Shown piece by piece: positions 9,400 to 15,399 of a DNA stretch of 64,000 nucleotides; the stretch's first letter is position 1, and each line of letters starts with the position of its first letter. The stretch spans positions 6,776 to 70,775 of the forward strand of contig CAMYAB010000007.1 of the NCBI GenBank assembly GCA_947253625.1, read 5' to 3'. The notes below the pieces were generated by a model. It did not search any database and had not been told where the DNA came from. It was given only the letters and a program-made list of their open reading frames with translations. This DNA is from an uncultured Porphyromonadaceae bacterium (GTDB lineage Bacteria; Bacteroidota; Bacteroidia; Bacteroidales; Porphyromonadaceae). A program made the position numbers and the translations under genes.

Positions 9400-9624
9400 T
9401 TACGCACCAAAGAAGTTTTTCCAAAATGGATTTTCCCTATCAAAGATTTCTTTTTGCTCGGAGGTGAGATTGCGAGGATAGTCCACAAAGAGATTGAAGA
9501 CGGTTTGTTTATCAAATGTGAACAGATACTCACCTATCTTATCAGTCTCAGCCCACCAGATTTTATCATCATCGCCGTCCCTGCAGAACTCCTTAATATA
9601 GTCGTAGTCACTTACCTTTTTCAT
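9400..9624 (-). CDS. Putative immunity protein for MuF toxin A (DUF7675-like)
   Basis: A 74-residue acidic protein starting MKKVSDYDYIKEF. It contains DDDKIWWAET and FDKQTVFNLFVDYP...EQKEIFDRENP, a pattern I associate with the DUF7675 family of small proteins. It is convergent with the toxin-bearing MuF gene and its stop codon is directly adjacent, with no gap. It has its own Bacteroidetes promoter. I chose the ATG at 9624; longer starts run into the promoter and linker repeat. The immunity role is inferred from position, small size, acidity and an independent promoter, the arrangement of polymorphic toxin systems. Confidence 0.7.
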   Translation of the reverse strand: MKKVSDYDYIKEFCRDGDDDKIWWAETDKIGEYLFTFDKQTVFNLFVDYPRNLTSEQKEIFDRENPFWKNFFGA

Positions 9625-9641
9625 AATCAAAGTATTTGTCG

Positions 9642-9649
9642 CAAATGTA
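9642..9649 (-). promoter_or_regulatory. Promoter of immunity gene A (-7 box TACATTTG)
   Basis: On the minus strand, TACATTTG matches TAnnTTTG and lies 18 bases before the immunity ATG. The same block recurs before immunity gene C at 12315-12322. Confidence 0.7.
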
Positions 9650-9689
9650 GTAAAAACAATCAATAAACACACAGCAACAATGGAGCAAG

Positions 9690-9866
9690 CCGACCCCAAG
9701 CCCGCACGAGGTAAAGGACATGCCCGACAACTTCAAGCAGTGGGCGAGGAATAACGGCTCGAGGATTGAGGATGCCGTGGAGCGTGGGAGAGTGCCGTAT
9801 TTCCTACGAGATAATACAAGGCTGGTGGATAAGGGGTGTGGCACCAACCTTGAACTGCGTTGCTGA
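9690..9866 (+). repeat. Toxin-linker repeat, copy 2, diverged and ending in a stop codon
   Basis: The start (9690-9740) matches the other linkers at DNA level. The rest is diverged but still codes for MPDNFKQWARNNGSRIEDAVERGRVPYF. The linker frame ends at TGA 9864-9866, while the toxin that follows is in another frame opened by TTG 9860. This copy is therefore out of frame with its toxin. Confidence 0.8.
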
Positions 9867-10480
9867 AAAAGGATACGGAAAGGATAATGGCAAAGGCAAA
9901 AGAAGTGGGAGATGAGGTGCAAGCTACTGCTGAGCGTATGGCTGGCAGGTATGGAGCCACTTGCACGCCTATCAACTACAAGAGTGAGCAGTCTATTATG
10001 CGTAAGGTTTTGAGTACTAGAGATAAGAAGCCATATTTTAGTGTTTCCGACCTCAAGGATACAGCACGTACGACGATTATAGTTGATAGGGGACGAATAG
10101 AAGGTATAATTGACGAACTCTCAAAAGAGCCGTCCGTTAAGTTATTTCAACGCGATACTGGGAAAAGTGCCGTCAAGAGACAGACGGCAGATAGGTATAT
10201 GGGCTATACAGGTACGATTGTGAACCTCAAAATGCCAAACGGCTTACTTGCAGAGGTGCAAGTGAACACCCCAAAGATGATATACGCCAAGGAGCCAAGA
10301 GAGATTGCAGAGCAACTAATAGGGAAAGAGAAGTGGCTGGAGATAAGACGCGAGACAGGGCTTGAGGGTGGCTTGGGACATAAACTGTACGAGGAGGCAA
10401 GAGTACTGAAAAAGGGAGACCCAAGACGTACAATACTAAAGAGAAAGTCAGAGGAGTATTATAAACACTTCCAAGACTAG
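9860..10480 (+). CDS. Orphan toxin module B, RelA/SpoT-like domain
   Basis: A 206-residue domain with a RelA/SpoT synthetase-like pattern: KSEQSIMRK (41-49), SVSDLKDTARTTIIVD (61-76), GYTGTI (115-120), EVQVNT (132-137) and a C-terminal GHKLYEEAR. RSH-type toxins make modified nucleotides or pyrophosphorylate tRNA. Which reaction applies here is unknown. No ribosome binding site or normal start is visible; TTG 9860 is the first possible start and ATG 9887 the first ATG. The linker upstream is out of frame, so the module looks silent unless a recombination joins it to the MuF gene or a frameshift occurs. It is convergent with, and overlaps by 4 bases, a small immunity candidate. Confidence 0.6.
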   Translation: MLKKDTERIMAKAKEVGDEVQATAERMAGRYGATCTPINYKSEQSIMRKVLSTRDKKPYFSVSDLKDTARTTIIVDRGRIEGIIDELSKEPSVKLFQRDTGKSAVKRQTADRYMGYTGTIVNLKMPNGLLAEVQVNTPKMIYAKEPREIAEQLIGKEKWLEIRRETGLEGGLGHKLYEEARVLKKGDPRRTILKRKSEEYYKHFQD

Positions 10481-10704
10481 AAGTTATTAAATTCTTCTTC
10501 GGAGACGACTTTGCCAGATAGTGTGCTGGCAAAAACGTCTTCATCGGAAGCTAGGAATTTCTTTGGTATTCCACCTTTGGTCTTTAACAACACACAATTG
10601 TCATCGCTTGGGTAATACTTTAGTGCGTAACCCTCATATTCATCAATGATGTACACGATGCGACCTTCCGTCAACCCTTTGTAGACAGCATCTAAGTTAT
10701 TCAT
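10477..10704 (-). CDS. Putative immunity protein for toxin B
   Basis: A 75-residue acidic protein (MNNLDAVYKGLTEGRIVYIID...) on the opposite strand, overlapping the last 4 bases of the RelA/SpoT-like toxin. No family is recognised. Size, charge, orientation and placement match the other immunity candidates of this array. No clear TAnnTTTG box lies immediately upstream, so it may be read from the promoter at 11135 together with the gene at 10769. Confidence 0.6.
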   Translation of the reverse strand: MNNLDAVYKGLTEGRIVYIIDEYEGYALKYYPSDDNCVLLKTKGGIPKKFLASDEDVFASTLSGKVVSEEEFNNF

Positions 10705-10768
10705 GATATGATTATTTGAAATGAGGAATGTAATATAAACACTTACAAGGTAAAAATGTTAATCTCAT

Positions 10769-11002
10769 TTATTCGTATCCATCCAAAACAGTCCAAGTCT
10801 TTGCGAATGTATCATATTGCTCTTTGGTGATAGGCTCTAAAAGATTATATCTACCATAGGACGGGATACCCCACGCCTCATCATCTTCCTTGCTAACAGG
10901 ACCATACCCCTCATAAGGCATATCAAGAGATTTTTTATACCTACGACCTTGCTCGTCTTCACGAACTACGGCATCAGCTTCGTAATTGTAGAAGTACTTC
11001 AT
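10769..11002 (-). CDS. Second small protein of module B, possible orphan immunity gene
   Basis: A 77-residue acidic protein (MKYFYNYEADAVVRED...) with many Tyr and Glu residues. It has no partner toxin beside it; the nearest toxin (B) already has a convergent immunity gene. It may be an immunity gene whose toxin was lost, or a second protein of module B. A good Bacteroidetes promoter lies about 130 bases upstream, with a 10-base inverted repeat between the two. No family is recognised. Confidence 0.55.
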   Translation of the reverse strand: MKYFYNYEADAVVREDEQGRRYKKSLDMPYEGYGPVSKEDDEAWGIPSYGRYNLLEPITKEQYDTFAKTWTVLDGYE

Positions 11003-11033
11003 TTGTATATGTATGTGTAATGGATAAAAAAGA

Positions 11034-11142
11034 AAAGAGCCACTGGTCAACCACACGCATCCCACCGTCTTGTTTCATACGCCATACTGTAGATAGTAAA
11101 GCCTTGTCCGTTGCGTGGCTCTTTGATTGCACTACAAATATA
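11034..11142 (-). promoter_or_regulatory. Promoter and structured leader of the 10769-11002 gene
   Basis: Minus-strand TATATTTG (11135-11142) fits TAnnTTTG. Downstream in the transcript, AAAGAGCCAC (from 11124-11115) and GTGGCTCTTT (from 11043-11034) form a 10-base inverted repeat whose second arm runs into a T-rich tract, as in a terminator or attenuator, before the gene starts at 11002. Confidence 0.5.
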
Positions 11143-11180
11143 GTAAAAACAACGATATGGAGGTCATGACGAAGCCCCGA

Positions 11181-11400
11181 CGAGGTAAAGGACATGCCCG
11201 ACAACTTCAAGCAGTGGCAAGAAGCCAACGCAAGTCGTATTCAAAAAGCCACAGAGCGGGGTACTCTGCCACACTGGTACCGAGACAACCAAGCCGTGAT
11301 CGGTGAAGTGCAAATGGAGAGCAAGCCAGAGCTATCTATACTGGAGCGAGCCAAGCAAAGGCACGACGCCCGCACGCCCGAGCAGATTGAGGGGATAAAG
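11181..11400 (+). repeat. Toxin-linker repeat, copy 3 (full length)
   Basis: Almost identical over 220 bases to copy 1 inside the MuF gene (8484-8703), with a constant offset of 2697 bases and only a few substitutions. It encodes the start of toxin C. Confidence 0.9.
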
Positions 11401-12078
11401 AAGAGAGCTTGGACACGTGAAATGAGTAGGAGGGCACCACACTACAGCGAGGCGGAAAGAAAGGCGCTAGCAGAGCATTGGATAGACGTGGAAAAGGAAC
11501 TCGGAATAAAGAAAGGAAGAATGATGAGCATTGAGGAGGCGGACAAACAAAGTGCAAATCCAAACTACCTCAAAGGGCATGAGTACGAAATAAACTGCCA
11601 AACATGCAGTCCGGCTTATGTGTTGAGGGAGTGGGGGTTTGACGTGAAGGCAAAAGGAAATACAGCTGGGAGTTTGTCTGAATACCTATCACGCCAAAAG
11701 TCATTTACAGCTTGGAAGAACATCGATGGGACGGACGTTAAGCCCATCTTCCAAAGAGAGTGGCTAGATAGCAAGAATTACAAGAGGATGACAGAGAAGA
11801 GGTGGAAGGAGTACTTTAATGAGGCGTGTAAAGAGGATGGAACGTACCTTTTAACAATAGGCTGGAAAGGCGGAGGAGGCCATGCAACGATACTTAAGAA
11901 AACAAAGGATGGGCTATTCTACATAGAACCACAATTATACAATAAACGTGTGGGTGCTAAGAGGCCGATATCCGAATTGTGCAAGGATGGTGCCCAACAG
12001 CCAATAAGCACAAGGGGAATCCTAAGAGTAGACAACAAATTGTTTGTCTCCAAGTATTTAGAAATCTTTGATAAGTGA
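11194..12078 (+). CDS. Orphan toxin module C, papain-like toxin
   Basis: A 294-residue reading frame. Residues 1-69 are the shared linker and residues about 70-294 a toxin domain. The motif EINCQTCSPAYVLREWGFDVKA (Cys135), then GGGGHATIL (His230), then FYIEPQ (Glu245/Gln247), is the Cys-His-acid order of papain-fold toxins such as the Tox-PL glutamine deamidase group. No promoter or ribosome site precedes the ATG, so it looks like a silent donor cassette for the MuF gene. It overlaps a convergent small gene by 21 bases. The fold call is reasonable; whether it is a protease or a deamidase cannot be told. Confidence 0.72.
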   Translation: MPDNFKQWQEANASRIQKATERGTLPHWYRDNQAVIGEVQMESKPELSILERAKQRHDARTPEQIEGIKKRAWTREMSRRAPHYSEAERKALAEHWIDVEKELGIKKGRMMSIEEADKQSANPNYLKGHEYEINCQTCSPAYVLREWGFDVKAKGNTAGSLSEYLSRQKSFTAWKNIDGTDVKPIFQREWLDSKNYKRMTEKRWKEYFNEACKEDGTYLLTIGWKGGGGHATILKKTKDGLFYIEPQLYNKRVGAKRPISELCKDGAQQPISTRGILRVDNKLFVSKYLEIFDK

Positions 12079-12297
12079 GTTTGCTATGTTTAGAGCATCA
12101 AAGCCAGTTATCTCAGTTACCACCTTCCCATCATAGAGATACACAAACGGAAAACCGGTATCGCAGCCCCTAATTGCAGAGTAGTATGCTGATGAGCCAT
12201 TATACTCACCTATATACTTCACAAAACCACCCTTGACAGATAGAATGTGATGAGCTTTTTCAACCACTGGAGATGGTATTTTACTTACCTTTTTCAT
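12058..12297 (-). CDS. Putative immunity protein for toxin C
   Basis: A 79-residue protein starting MKKVSKIPSPVVEKAHHILS and ending NIANSLIKDF. Its first residues MKKVS match those of immunity protein A, but the rest is unrelated. This shows that the promoter and start region is shared while the body has been exchanged. It is convergent with toxin C and overlaps it by 21 bases. A TACATTTG promoter lies 18 bases upstream. The immunity role is inferred from context. Confidence 0.7.
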   Translation of the reverse strand: MKKVSKIPSPVVEKAHHILSVKGGFVKYIGEYNGSSAYYSAIRGCDTGFPFVYLYDGKVVTEITGFDALNIANSLIKDF

Positions 12298-12314
12298 AAT
12301 CAAAGTATTTGTCA

Positions 12315-12322
12315 CAAATGTA
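12315..12322 (-). promoter_or_regulatory. Promoter of immunity gene C (-7 box TACATTTG)
   Basis: Same sequence and same distance to the ATG as the promoter at 9642-9649. The repeated block runs on into the next linker, so promoter and linker form one repeat unit. Confidence 0.7.
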
Positions 12323-12361
12323 GTAAAAACAATCAATAAACACACAGCAACAATGGAGCAA

Positions 12362-12476
12362 GCCGACCCCAAGCCCACACGAGGTAAAGGACATGCCCGA
12401 CAACTTCAAGCAGTGGCAAGAAGCCAACGCAAGTCGTATTCAAAAAGCCACAGAGCGGGGTACTCTGCCCCACTGG
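12362..12476 (+). repeat. Toxin-linker repeat, copy 4 (short)
   Basis: Nearly identical to copy 1 for about 115 bases, ending after the codons for TLPHW, where toxin D begins. Its upstream side (from about 12301) matches the block before copy 2. Confidence 0.9.
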
Positions 12477-12896
12477 ATTAAAGACAATTGTATACCGAAT
12501 GCCGATGGCTCTCTATTTCCATTATTTGGTTACCCCACACAAACAGCAAGGCTAAAAGCATTCAAAGCAAAAGCAAAGGAGATGTGGCAAGGCAAGAAGT
12601 TTAGAGATGAGATAACCATCACTAATAAAGGCATAAAAGAGTGGCTAAACCAACCACACAAACACAAAGCAGATAAAGATAAAGCGATATTTCAAATTGA
12701 CGAACTATTAAGCAATGCAGAGTATAAAGGGTGGGTTATTGACAATCATAATAGCCAGCTCAAGTCAAGGATTTACGAGGTGAAAATAGGAGGGGAACCA
12801 AGCTATTTAATAGTGCGAGAGTTTGCGTGGGGAAGACAGCTGCACAGCGTAGCAGACAGCAATAGCATATTAAAACATATAAAAGACCGCCAATGA
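12393..12896 (+). CDS. Orphan toxin module D, PBECR-type nuclease
   Basis: A 167-residue reading frame. Residues 1-28 are the shared linker; the rest resembles the phage Barnase-EndoU-ColicinE5/D-RelE-like (PBECR) nuclease family, a known C-terminus of MuF proteins. Supporting segments are ITITNKGIKEWLNQPHKH (74-91), a helix with IFQIDELLSNAEYKGW, SRIYEVKIGG, and YLIVRE (138-143) followed by His151. It would cleave RNA. No promoter precedes it. Unlike modules A-C it has no small convergent gene, only a promoter-like remnant at 12958, so its immunity gene seems lost. Confidence 0.65.
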   Translation: MPDNFKQWQEANASRIQKATERGTLPHWIKDNCIPNADGSLFPLFGYPTQTARLKAFKAKAKEMWQGKKFRDEITITNKGIKEWLNQPHKHKADKDKAIFQIDELLSNAEYKGWVIDNHNSQLKSRIYEVKIGGEPSYLIVREFAWGRQLHSVADSNSILKHIKDRQ

Positions 12897-12957
12897 GTAA
12901 GTGCTACATGCGGAACTACAGTCCGCACTGCAAATACCATCAGCGATCTTTATATTG

Positions 12958-12965
12958 CAAAGATA
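12958..12965 (-). promoter_or_regulatory. Promoter remnant after toxin D (-7 box TATCTTTG)
   Basis: The minus-strand block TTTATTGATT...TTTACTATCTTTG resembles the immunity promoters of modules A and C, but no convincing gene follows it before the toxin D stop. It is the expected position of a missing immunity gene. Confidence 0.5.
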
Positions 12966-13021
12966 GTAAATAAAATCAATAAACAACCACAGGAGATTAC
13001 AGCTATTTACAAGTCAATGAA

Positions 13022-13579
13022 CTACACTGAACTTTTAGAATCCGCCCCGTTTTCTTCATCATAAATAGGAGGAAACATTCCCTTCATTAATATGATTGCC
13101 AGACCTATCACGTTTATAGTAGTGGTAGATAACAAAGTGACGATAATAGCATCCGAGAGCTTAAAAACATAAGTGCAACCCGACACCTCAATACTTACTC
13201 CGAAAGCGTGGCAGATAATAATCAACGCAACCACAGCGAGATAGGTGCATGTCAACTTAATAGCCCACCTCTCTAGCCGTCTACGAGCCTTCGTGTTTTC
13301 AACCAGCCTATGAAGCTTCAAAAACTCCTTTGTAGCACTTATGCTATCCGTGTCACTAGCCGAGCTATTTTGAATCAAAGTGATGACGGTATCAAGCAAT
13401 GGTAGATACTTTTCAGTTTGCCTATTTGGATTGCTAAAGAATCTTTTGACCAAATAGAATACCTTATACCCACCATGTCTTTTCCAAGTAAGGTTCGTGA
13501 TGTCTACTAGGTCACAATTGTTCGCGTCTTGCTCCACGCTATCAACCATACTCTGCAAGTCCTTATCCTCCTCGCCCAT
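13022..13579 (-). CDS. Two-helix membrane protein, likely toxin of a PanAT pair
   Basis: A 185-residue protein. The N-terminal 110 residues are soluble and charged. Two transmembrane helices follow: LTCTYLAVVALIIICHAFGV at about residues 120-140 and IIVTLLSTTTINVIGLAIIL at about 150-170. The gene starts 4 bases after the stop of the Panacea-domain gene and is in the same operon. Small membrane-active proteins are among the toxins known to pair with Panacea antitoxins, so a membrane-damaging toxin is a reasonable inference. No specific toxin family is recognised. It could alternatively be a superinfection-exclusion protein. Confidence 0.6.
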   Translation of the reverse strand: MGEEDKDLQSMVDSVEQDANNCDLVDITNLTWKRHGGYKVFYLVKRFFSNPNRQTEKYLPLLDTVITLIQNSSASDTDSISATKEFLKLHRLVENTKARRRLERWAIKLTCTYLAVVALIIICHAFGVSIEVSGCTYVFKLSDAIIVTLLSTTTINVIGLAIILMKGMFPPIYDEENGADSKSSV

Positions 13580-13582
13580 ATT

Positions 13583-14050
13583 TTATTTCTTGATCGATTG
13601 CCCAAAAAAAGAGATGATTAGTTCGTCGCTTATCTCCTCCCCCCACTTCCCTTTATCTGTGCCATTTTCACCATATACCGTCTTATGCCAAGGACTACCC
13701 GGCCTATGGCTCCACTCCGTCAGGCGTGACGCACTCCAAGTATGAAACCTAGCAACAACAGTAGTTAAAATATTAAAGAGAGACCTATCCTCTCTTATCA
13801 TTTCCAGGACAGACTTTTGGATAGAATTGTCGTTATAAGAATACAGACGATACACTCGGGGAAACACAGGGCCAAAGGGCCAGGCCTTTGGAGTGTCATC
13901 AGAGAAAGGACGCTCTCCATTATGGAGGACAAGGTAAAAGCCATAAGCAATAAACAGCAATTTATTTACCTGTGTTTTATTAAGAGTATGGTAATACTTA
14001 GCCATAGACCAATACTTAATAAAGGAAGCAACGTCCACACTCGTTATCAT
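13583..14050 (-). CDS. panA: Panacea-domain (DUF4065/SocA-like) antitoxin
   Basis: A 155-residue protein in which VDVASFIKYWSMAKYYHTLNK, VNKLLFIAYGFYLV and PKAWPFGPVFPRVYRLY are the hallmark segments of the Panacea (DUF4065) domain. This domain neutralises many unrelated toxins in PanAT systems. I chose the ATG at 14050 because the domain normally begins a few residues before VA..I; in-frame ATGs at 14074 and 14089 are also downstream of the promoter. The membrane protein gene follows immediately. The pair sits between the toxin array and the scaffold gene, as a cargo insertion in the phage head operon, on the opposite strand. Confidence 0.8.
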   Translation of the reverse strand: MITSVDVASFIKYWSMAKYYHTLNKTQVNKLLFIAYGFYLVLHNGERPFSDDTPKAWPFGPVFPRVYRLYSYNDNSIQKSVLEMIREDRSLFNILTTVVARFHTWSASRLTEWSHRPGSPWHKTVYGENGTDKGKWGEEISDELIISFFGQSIKK

Positions 14051-14104
14051 TTTTTCAACACTACAACCACCCATTTTACGACAGAACATAATGTTATTAC
14101 CTTG

Positions 14105-14112
14105 CAAAGGTA
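14105..14112 (-). promoter_or_regulatory. Promoter of the PanAT pair (-7 box TACCTTTG)
   Basis: Minus-strand TACCTTTG fits TAnnTTTG and lies 55 bases before the chosen antitoxin ATG, giving the pair its own promoter independent of the phage late operon. Confidence 0.65.
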
Positions 14113-14166
14113 TGAAATAATAGCCAAAAACGACCGTTAGAAGTGACAAAAATAACCCCCAAAGAG

Positions 14167-14280
14167 ATGAACCCGGTACATAAAACACTTACAATGAACA
14201 CACCAAACTACACCGACCTCCCACTCACCAATATAGAGGAAAACAAGGGACATTTTGATAAGCGGACCCCACTTTTGTAA
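14167..14280 (+). CDS. Possible 37-residue leader protein before the scaffold gene
   Basis: A short reading frame on the phage coding strand (MNPVHKTLTMNTPNYTDLPL...) in the gap between the PanAT promoter and the scaffold gene. A second in-frame ATG is at 14194. It has no recognised family. It may be a real small head gene or the relic of one cut off by the cargo insertion. Confidence 0.25.
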   Translation: MNPVHKTLTMNTPNYTDLPLTNIEENKGHFDKRTPLL

Positions 14281-14331
14281 TTACCCGCATATTTGCAATA
14301 CAAGTTAACCACATACAGCAACTACAAGGCC

Positions 14332-14949
14332 ATGACAAAAGAAGAACTAAGGGAGCTCATCAAGGAGACCCACGCAGGGATTGACGGGGAGGTGCTCGAG
14401 TACCTCACCGACAAAATCAATACCAAGGCCGCGGACGACGATGATGAAGCGACCGAGCAGGTGAAAGCCCTAACAGCAACGAGCATAGCACAGAGCTATG
14501 CAGACGCCAGAGTAAATCAAGCTCAAAAGAAATGGAGGCGGCAGGCAAAAGAAAGTAAAGACGTGGAGACCACACAGGTGGGAGCCACGGACGAGACAAC
14601 AGACACCGATGCCACACTCAGGGAGATTCAGGCACTAAAAGAACAGCTCAACACCCTAAAGGCAGAGCGCACGAAGGAGCAGCGCACCACGGCTATAAAC
14701 AAACTAATTGATACTTTACCCGAGCCATTACGCGCACCCTTCAAGTATATAGAGACCGACAATCTAACCGACGAAGGCTTTACTTCATTTTTGGAAGAGC
14801 TCAAAACGGACGTCGACCAAATTACATCTACCCTACCTAAGGGAGGATTCACCCCACCCAGGAAGCCCGGAGTATCAACAATGGAGACTGGGAAGGATGA
14901 AGTTACAGATGCAGAGATCGACGAATTAATCAAGTTATCAGACATTTAA
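14332..14949 (+). CDS. Phage scaffold-like protein
   Basis: A 205-residue acidic, mostly helical protein. A coiled-coil region LREIQALKEQLNTLKAERTKEQ lies in the middle and a flexible C-terminus ends in TDAEIDELIKLSDI. Composition, length and position directly before the decoration and capsid genes match siphovirus scaffold proteins (DUF4355-like), which guide capsid assembly and are then lost. I chose the ATG at 14332; an in-frame codon upstream would add a poorly fitting leader. Confidence 0.75.
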   Translation: MTKEELRELIKETHAGIDGEVLEYLTDKINTKAADDDDEATEQVKALTATSIAQSYADARVNQAQKKWRRQAKESKDVETTQVGATDETTDTDATLREIQALKEQLNTLKAERTKEQRTTAINKLIDTLPEPLRAPFKYIETDNLTDEGFTSFLEELKTDVDQITSTLPKGGFTPPRKPGVSTMETGKDEVTDAEIDELIKLSDI

Positions 14950-14964
14950 TTAATCAAGATTATC

Positions 14965-15360
14965 ATGAGTAATTACGCAGACCTATCAAGAGAAGCAGTC
15001 CTTAATAGCGACGGGGCGGTTATTGTTAAGCACATCGCCGGTCTACCCGGAGGTAGAACATTGGACTTATCTACTTACAAAAACGAGAAGGACGGTACCG
15101 ACGTTATCAAGGCTGGTCATCTAATCATTAAAAACAAGACCACCCAAACGGTATCTCCACTAGACATTGATGCCCAAGGGGCCTATGTTGAGGTGCCAGC
15201 CACCGCAGAACTCGTTGGAGTGCTGGAGTATGGAGTTACGAAAGCGGAGCCAATCGGAGCTATCTTAACAGCTGGTCAAGTGAATGGCAAGCGACTTCCT
15301 TACAAGCTAGCAGATGGCACAAAGGAAAAGCTGCCACGCATTGAATTTCTATACATCTAA
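14965..15360 (+). CDS. Head decoration protein
   Basis: A 131-residue beta-rich protein (LSREAVLNSDGAVIVKHIAGLP...) encoded between scaffold and major capsid, the usual place of a capsid decoration or stabilising protein. Internal segments such as VEVPATAELVGVLEYGV resemble this class. Function is inferred from position and fold-like composition. Confidence 0.65.
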   Translation: MSNYADLSREAVLNSDGAVIVKHIAGLPGGRTLDLSTYKNEKDGTDVIKAGHLIIKNKTTQTVSPLDIDAQGAYVEVPATAELVGVLEYGVTKAEPIGAILTAGQVNGKRLPYKLADGTKEKLPRIEFLYI

Positions 15361-15399
15361 AAGGAACCAAAGTTAATCATCATTTAGACCAAAAGAGAA

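Noticed and set aside
12803..12940. 45-codon minus-strand frame after the promoter remnant of module D
   Set aside because: Considered as the missing immunity gene, but it lies mostly antisense to toxin D and is not protein-like in composition.
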